Origin: Nanobdellota archaeon
Lineage (GTDB): Archaea; Nanobdellota; Nanobdellia; Pacearchaeales; GW2011-AR1
Assembly: GCA_030640395.1 (NCBI GenBank)
Contig: DAOWJK010000012.1
Location: 1-7,366, forward strand
Length of the DNA: 7,366 nt
Direction: 5' to 3'
In this document: positions 5,091-7,366 of the stretch, piece after piece
How positions within the stretch are numbered: the first letter of the stretch is position 1
How the letters are laid out: each line of letters opens with the position of its first letter
Notes under the pieces: generated by a model
Seen by the model: the letters and a program-made list of their open reading frames with translations, nothing else
Told to the model about the DNA's origin: nothing
The model's database searches: none
Program-made: the position numbers and the translations under genes

Positions 5091-5707
5091 TTTGTTCTCC
5101 AATATTTTTCTAAATTTTTTTCAGTCAGTGTTTTGTCTAATTTTTTTATAAGATAATCAATTAATTTTGGAGAAAGATGTTTTTTGAATCTCTTTGTTTT
5201 AGCCCATTGCCTTTTTTTGATTTGCTTTAGAACTTTCTTTTTGTTTGAGCTTAATTCAAAAACATCAATTAAAATTATTTTGTTTTTATCAATTCCTAAA
5301 TTTGAAAAAAATTTAAATGTTTTTTCATGTATTCCATATTTCCAAAGTTCTAACAAAAATTTTGTAATTTTATCAATTAATTTTAATTTCTCTACTTCCT
5401 TTAAATTTTGTAGTGCTTCTTCCAAAACCAAAACTTTTTTTTGTTTTATTTTTCCATGTCCAATAAATTCTAAATCTGCTAGTAATTGTTTTGGAATTTT
5501 TGATTTTTTAATTATTTTTGTAGAATTTTTAATATCAAAAATCATTTTGTCAGTTCTCTCATCCAATTCTTCAAGTTTATTCTTCCACTTCAAAAATTTT
5601 TCTACTTCCTGTTTTATTTCCGCACGATTTTTTGGAGTTTTGATAACATAAGAATTATGTAAGTCAACCCAACATTGCCAACCTCCCAATCTCTTTTTTT
5701 GTTCCAT
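5087..5707 (-). CDS. Conserved-looking hypothetical protein, possible degenerate kinase-fold (YrbL-like) protein
   Basis: This 206-residue, lysine-rich, mostly helical protein has no secure family assignment. Parts resemble a compact protein-kinase-like fold: LGGWQCW (7-13) where a glycine loop would be, VIKTPK (21-26) with Lys23 as the possible ATP lysine, and a following helix with Glu33/Glu35. A hinge-like VLVLEEAL (92-99) follows, then GIHEKTFKFFSN (125-136) at the catalytic-loop position and KIILIDVFELS (143-153) with Asp148 at the DFG position. The tail, with Trp168 and Trp203, recalls the E. coli YrbL group. A normal HRD is not present, so it may be a pseudokinase or not a kinase at all. 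It is the first gene of the two-gene operon and has an excellent TTTATAAA box 25 nt upstream. Its TGA overlaps the next ATG. It is among the most AT-rich genes here. Confidence 0.7.
   Translation of the reverse strand: MEQKKRLGGWQCWVDLHNSYVIKTPKNRAEIKQEVEKFLKWKNKLEELDERTDKMIFDIKNSTKIIKKSKIPKQLLADLEFIGHGKIKQKKVLVLEEALQNLKEVEKLKLIDKITKFLLELWKYGIHEKTFKFFSNLGIDKNKIILIDVFELSSNKKKVLKQIKKRQWAKTKRFKKHLSPKLIDYLIKKLDKTLTEKNLEKYWRTK
5097..5100 (-). promoter_or_regulatory. Shine-Dalgarno site that fixes the nucleotidyltransferase start
   Basis: GGAG (minus strand, 5100 to 5097) with a 6-nt spacer precedes the ATG at 5090. It lies inside the 3' end of the upstream gene, so the second cistron is probably translated by coupling or internal entry. 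It argues against the in-frame TTG at 5102. Confidence 0.65.
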
Positions 5708-5728
5708 AATAAAAAATAGAGAATTATC

Positions 5729-5736
5729 TTTATAAA
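5729..5736 (-). promoter_or_regulatory. Box A (TATA) of the kinase-like/nucleotidyltransferase operon
   Basis: TTTATAAA, a perfect palindrome, is centred 25-26 nt upstream of the ATG at 5707 and lies within the 42-bp gap after the aRF1 stop. It shows that the operon is probably transcribed on its own and not only by read-through from aRF1. Confidence 0.6.
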
Positions 5737-5749
5737 ACTCCCTCTAATC

Positions 5750-6832
5750 TCAAATCCTAAATCTAAGTATTCCTCCAATACCTGAGAGATTTAAGAATTG
5801 TTCTCCTTCAGGATTATCAGTAGAAATAATTTCAACTTTCGCACCAGTGTTCTTCGCGATATCAATTAACTCTTTGGAAATTTTTTTATTAATTTCTTTG
5901 GAAATCAACAAAGTTTCAACAGCTCCGTAATTTAATGCGTGTTTCGTGTCCTCTTCTCCGCGCGTTGCCAAATCAGGTTTCTCCCCCAAAGTCTCAAAAA
6001 ACTTTTCCAAAACTTTTTTCTCACGAACAATTTCCTGCTCAGCCAAAACATCCTGACTTGCTGTCACCAAATCTTTCAGCCCTGACTCGTCTGTGTTTCC
6101 AATATCCTTTACCCCAATAACTTTTTCCTGCAGCTGGGTCTGCAAATATTTGTTGTCAAGAAACTCATCTTTTGTCGGCACAGGCCCTCCAACCAAAATT
6201 CCCTTTAACTTTTTATTTTCAAAAAAAATCTTTTTCATTTCCTCTGCAACCCTTTTGTAAAAATCTCTTGTCAAGCCCTCTGTAATCCGATGAAACCTCT
6301 GACTTGATTGTCCTCCTGCCCGAATCTTGCTTGGAATTCCAGAAGTCATTTTGTGCAGCATCTCAATTCTTTTTCCTTCTAACATCCCGATTGTCGCCTC
6401 TTTTCTGTCCATTACAAGCAAAGCAAAAACTTCATCAATCTCCAACTGTTCCTGCAATGCATCCAAAACAAATTCCTTGTCACAACGATAAAGCCTCATC
6501 TTCAACCCTTGCGGCGGCTCAATATCCCACAACTGCATATCACTCTGCCCCTCTTTCTTTGAAACATTCCCTGCAAAAACAGCCATCCCATTTTCAGGGG
6601 TCTTCTTGAAATCCTTCAAAAACCTCACAATCTTATCCAACGCCTCTGAAACATTTTTCCTTGTCGCAGTGGACTTGATATTTTTTGCAGTAGACTTCTC
6701 TGCCTCCAACTGCCTTTGCACAGCATTCACATCATACCCAGCAGGAATATAAACACTAATCAATTCAGTTGCCCGACCTTTATGCTGAGAAAGTTCTTCT
6801 AAAACACTTTCTAATTCTTCTTTAGTTAACAT
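5750..6832 (-). CDS. prf1: Peptide chain release factor aRF1 (class 1)
   Basis: aRF1 reads all three stop codons in the ribosomal A site and triggers release of the finished protein. The N-terminal domain holds the stop-reading elements NIKS (51-54, within TAKNIKST) and YRCDKEF (115-121, YxCxxxF). The middle domain holds the catalytic GGQ (173-175, within RAGGQSSQRF), whose glutamine is commonly methylated. The C-terminal domain, including GAVETLLIS (303-311), should bind the aRF3-like GTPase and ABCE1. At 360 residues it is about 50 shorter than typical archaeal aRF1. The gap lies in the C-terminal domain after ETLLISKEI, where the mini-domain, with zinc-type cysteines in some archaea, is normally inserted. 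The ATG at 6832 is 25 nt from a strong box A, with no Shine-Dalgarno. The neighbour upstream on the strand is a 65-codon orphan, then the valS end. Confidence 0.97.
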   Translation of the reverse strand: MLTKEELESVLEELSQHKGRATELISVYIPAGYDVNAVQRQLEAEKSTAKNIKSTATRKNVSEALDKIVRFLKDFKKTPENGMAVFAGNVSKKEGQSDMQLWDIEPPQGLKMRLYRCDKEFVLDALQEQLEIDEVFALLVMDRKEATIGMLEGKRIEMLHKMTSGIPSKIRAGGQSSQRFHRITEGLTRDFYKRVAEEMKKIFFENKKLKGILVGGPVPTKDEFLDNKYLQTQLQEKVIGVKDIGNTDESGLKDLVTASQDVLAEQEIVREKKVLEKFFETLGEKPDLATRGEEDTKHALNYGAVETLLISKEINKKISKELIDIAKNTGAKVEIISTDNPEGEQFLNLSGIGGILRFRI

Positions 6833-6850
6833 AATTAATTAAGAAAAAAG

Positions 6851-6862
6851 ATATTTTTAAAG
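6851..6862 (-). promoter_or_regulatory. Box A (TATA) of the aRF1 gene
   Basis: CTTTAAAAATAT on the minus strand, with the TTTAAAAATA core centred 24-25 nt upstream of the aRF1 ATG, fits a leaderless transcript. It sits within the 39-bp gap after the small orphan gene, so aRF1 need not depend on upstream transcription. Confidence 0.6.
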
Positions 6863-6871
6863 TTAAGTGAA

Positions 6872-7069
6872 TTAAGGCAAAGGTGTGAGTAATATTTTCT
6901 TCCTTCTAGATTCGTATTCTTTATCTTTATAAAAATTGCGAATTACTTTTTTCTTTACAGCATACCTTTTATTATTTAGTGTATTAAACTCTATTGTTTT
7001 TGTCGTTTCTTTTACTTCTCTTACAGGAAAGTCAGTGTCAATTATTTTAATTAAATTATCTATCCTCAC
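6872..7069 (-). CDS. Small basic hypothetical protein (65 residues)
   Basis: I do not recognise this protein. It has no cysteines and no membrane segment. The N-terminal half alternates hydrophobic and charged residues (LIKIIDTDFPV, then TKTIEFNTL), suggesting short strands. The second half is strongly basic (KKKVIRNFYK, then ESRRKKIL), compatible with nucleic-acid or ribosome contact. The reading frame is open between the valS stop and the aRF1 promoter on the same strand as both, which supports it as a real gene. The start used is GTG at 7069. A CTTATAAA box is centred only about 20 nt upstream, shorter than the 24-27 nt seen for the neighbours, so the start or promoter is uncertain. The frame stays open upstream for ten codons without an ATG. 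It could still be a spurious frame. Confidence 0.5.
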   Translation of the reverse strand: MRIDNLIKIIDTDFPVREVKETTKTIEFNTLNNKRYAVKKKVIRNFYKDKEYESRRKKILLTPLP

Positions 7070-7084
7070 AAAAAGAATATTACC

Positions 7085-7092
7085 TTTATAAG
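7085..7092 (-). promoter_or_regulatory. Candidate box A for the small orphan gene
   Basis: CTTATAAA on the minus strand lies in the 42-bp gap between the valS stop and the small orphan gene. It is a good sequence match, but its centre is about 20 nt from the GTG at 7069, closer than expected for a leaderless start. Confidence 0.4.
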
Positions 7093-7101
7093 AATTTATT
7101 T

Positions 7102-7116
7102 AATAGAAAATCTATT
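7102..7116 (-). repeat. Small inverted repeat at the valS stop codon
   Basis: AATAGA and TCTATT, 6 bp each, flank a 3-nt spacer and overlap the TAG stop of the valS fragment. As RNA it would be a weak AT-rich hairpin followed by few Ts. It may be chance in AT-rich DNA or a weak terminator. Confidence 0.25.
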
Positions 7117-7366
7117 TCAAATTATGAGCAACAATCAAATCCTTTTCAAAATCTTTTAAACTTTTAGGAATTTTAATTCCCTTGATTTCATTTCTTAAAC
7201 TAATGGCTTTTTCTTTTTTCTTTTTCCAGACTTTGCTGTTGAAGTTTACAAGTTCGTCAATTAATTTTAAATTGCTTTTGGTTTTTTTTGCTTTTGGAAA
7301 TTCTGCCTTCAACAAATTAATTTTTTTCTCTTTGGCAATTGTGGTTGTAATCTGAGGAATAATTGG
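7112..7366 (-). CDS. valS: C-terminal end of valyl-tRNA synthetase (partial, 5' part outside the window)
   Basis: The frame is open from the stop at 7112-7114 to the window edge, 84 residues, so this is the 3' end of a longer gene. The first readable residues, PIIPQITTTIAKEK, match the 'P-h-h-P-h-h-T-E-E-I' helix start in the anticodon-binding domain of the class I Ile/Val/Leu-tRNA synthetases. Next comes a strand-like LLKAEFPKAKK, corresponding to the 'sIHL..wP' element. The segment KVWKKKKEKAISLRNEIKGIKI then fits the 'vR.yKsekglslnaelk.v.i' pattern of archaeal ValS, and the end (FEKDLIVAHNLK) corresponds to the 'ieDI.gtgni' terminus. No coiled-coil tail follows, as in other archaeal ValS. 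A TTG at 7315 could be taken as a start but lies inside the domain. Ile- or Leu-RS is less likely. Confidence 0.72.
   Translation of the reverse strand, partial: PIIPQITTTIAKEKKINLLKAEFPKAKKTKSNLKLIDELVNFNSKVWKKKKEKAISLRNEIKGIKIPKSLKDFEKDLIVAHNLK

Noticed and set aside
5091..5102. TTG start four codons before the ATG for the nucleotidyltransferase
   Set aside because: It lies in the Shine-Dalgarno region (GGAG at 5100-5097) of the ATG at 5090, which also makes a classic ATGA overlap with the upstream stop.
5184..5651. 155-codon open frame on the + strand
   Set aside because: It is the complement of a lysine-rich AT-rich gene, with Phe/Ser/Ile-rich low-complexity translation, no motif and no promoter at the right distance.
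6304..6609. 101-codon open frame on the + strand
   Set aside because: It is antisense to the aRF1 decoding and catalytic region, with Ser/Pro/His-rich translation typical of a shadow frame.
7112..7315. Independent 67-residue gene starting at TTG 7315
   Set aside because: The frame continues open to the window edge and the sequence fits the end of a class I aminoacyl-tRNA synthetase.
1..7366. CRISPR array, tRNA or rRNA genes
   Set aside because: No regularly spaced repeats and no cloverleaf-like or conserved rRNA segments were seen on either strand.

Overview
This window reads as a stretch of AT-rich archaeal chromosome, most likely from a small-genome DPANN-type lineage (Woesearchaeota/Pacearchaeota-like). 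The archaeal assignment rests on a class 1 release factor of the aRF1/eRF1 type (NIKS, YxCxxxF and GGQ motifs) and on AT-rich box A-like elements lying about 24-27 nt upstream of most start codons. That spacing is expected for leaderless archaeal transcripts. The DPANN placement is an inference from gene style (short proteins, compact spacing, a DUF2334-type membrane-anchored deacetylase, a ScpB protein) and was not tested by phylogeny.

Layout. 1-505: an IS200-type insertion sequence with a complete Y1/HUH tnpA, a left-end imperfect hairpin and a right-end hairpin. It is visibly richer in G+C than its surroundings and abuts the 3' end of the next gene. 508-1737 (-): a processive family 2 glycosyltransferase with membrane helices at both ends. 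1870-2535 (+): an AT-rich SAM-dependent methyltransferase with an altered motif IV. 2548-3093 (-): scpB of the SMC-ScpAB condensin. 3165-3668 (+): an anchored DUF2334/polysaccharide-deacetylase-like protein. 3665-4267 (-): a six-helix membrane protein of unknown role. 4350-5707 (-): a two-gene, very AT-rich operon with an ATGA stop/start overlap. It encodes a possible degenerate kinase-fold protein followed by a Pol-beta-type nucleotidyltransferase with a helical C-terminal domain. 5750-6832 (-): aRF1. 6872-7069 (-): a 65-residue basic orphan. 7112-7366 (-): the C-terminal end of a class I aminoacyl-tRNA synthetase, best read as valyl-tRNA synthetase, running off the right edge.

How the parts fit. 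The right end is a translation block (valS end, small orphan, aRF1), all on the minus strand. Each unit there, apart from the valS fragment, appears to have its own promoter. The left half mixes cell-surface polysaccharide functions (glycosyltransferase, deacetylase-like protein) with chromosome organisation (ScpB). The kinase-like/nucleotidyltransferase pair is the least explained module and the best candidate for something undescribed. It has its own promoter, translational coupling, an extreme AT bias, and two proteins whose catalytic signatures are incomplete or unusual.
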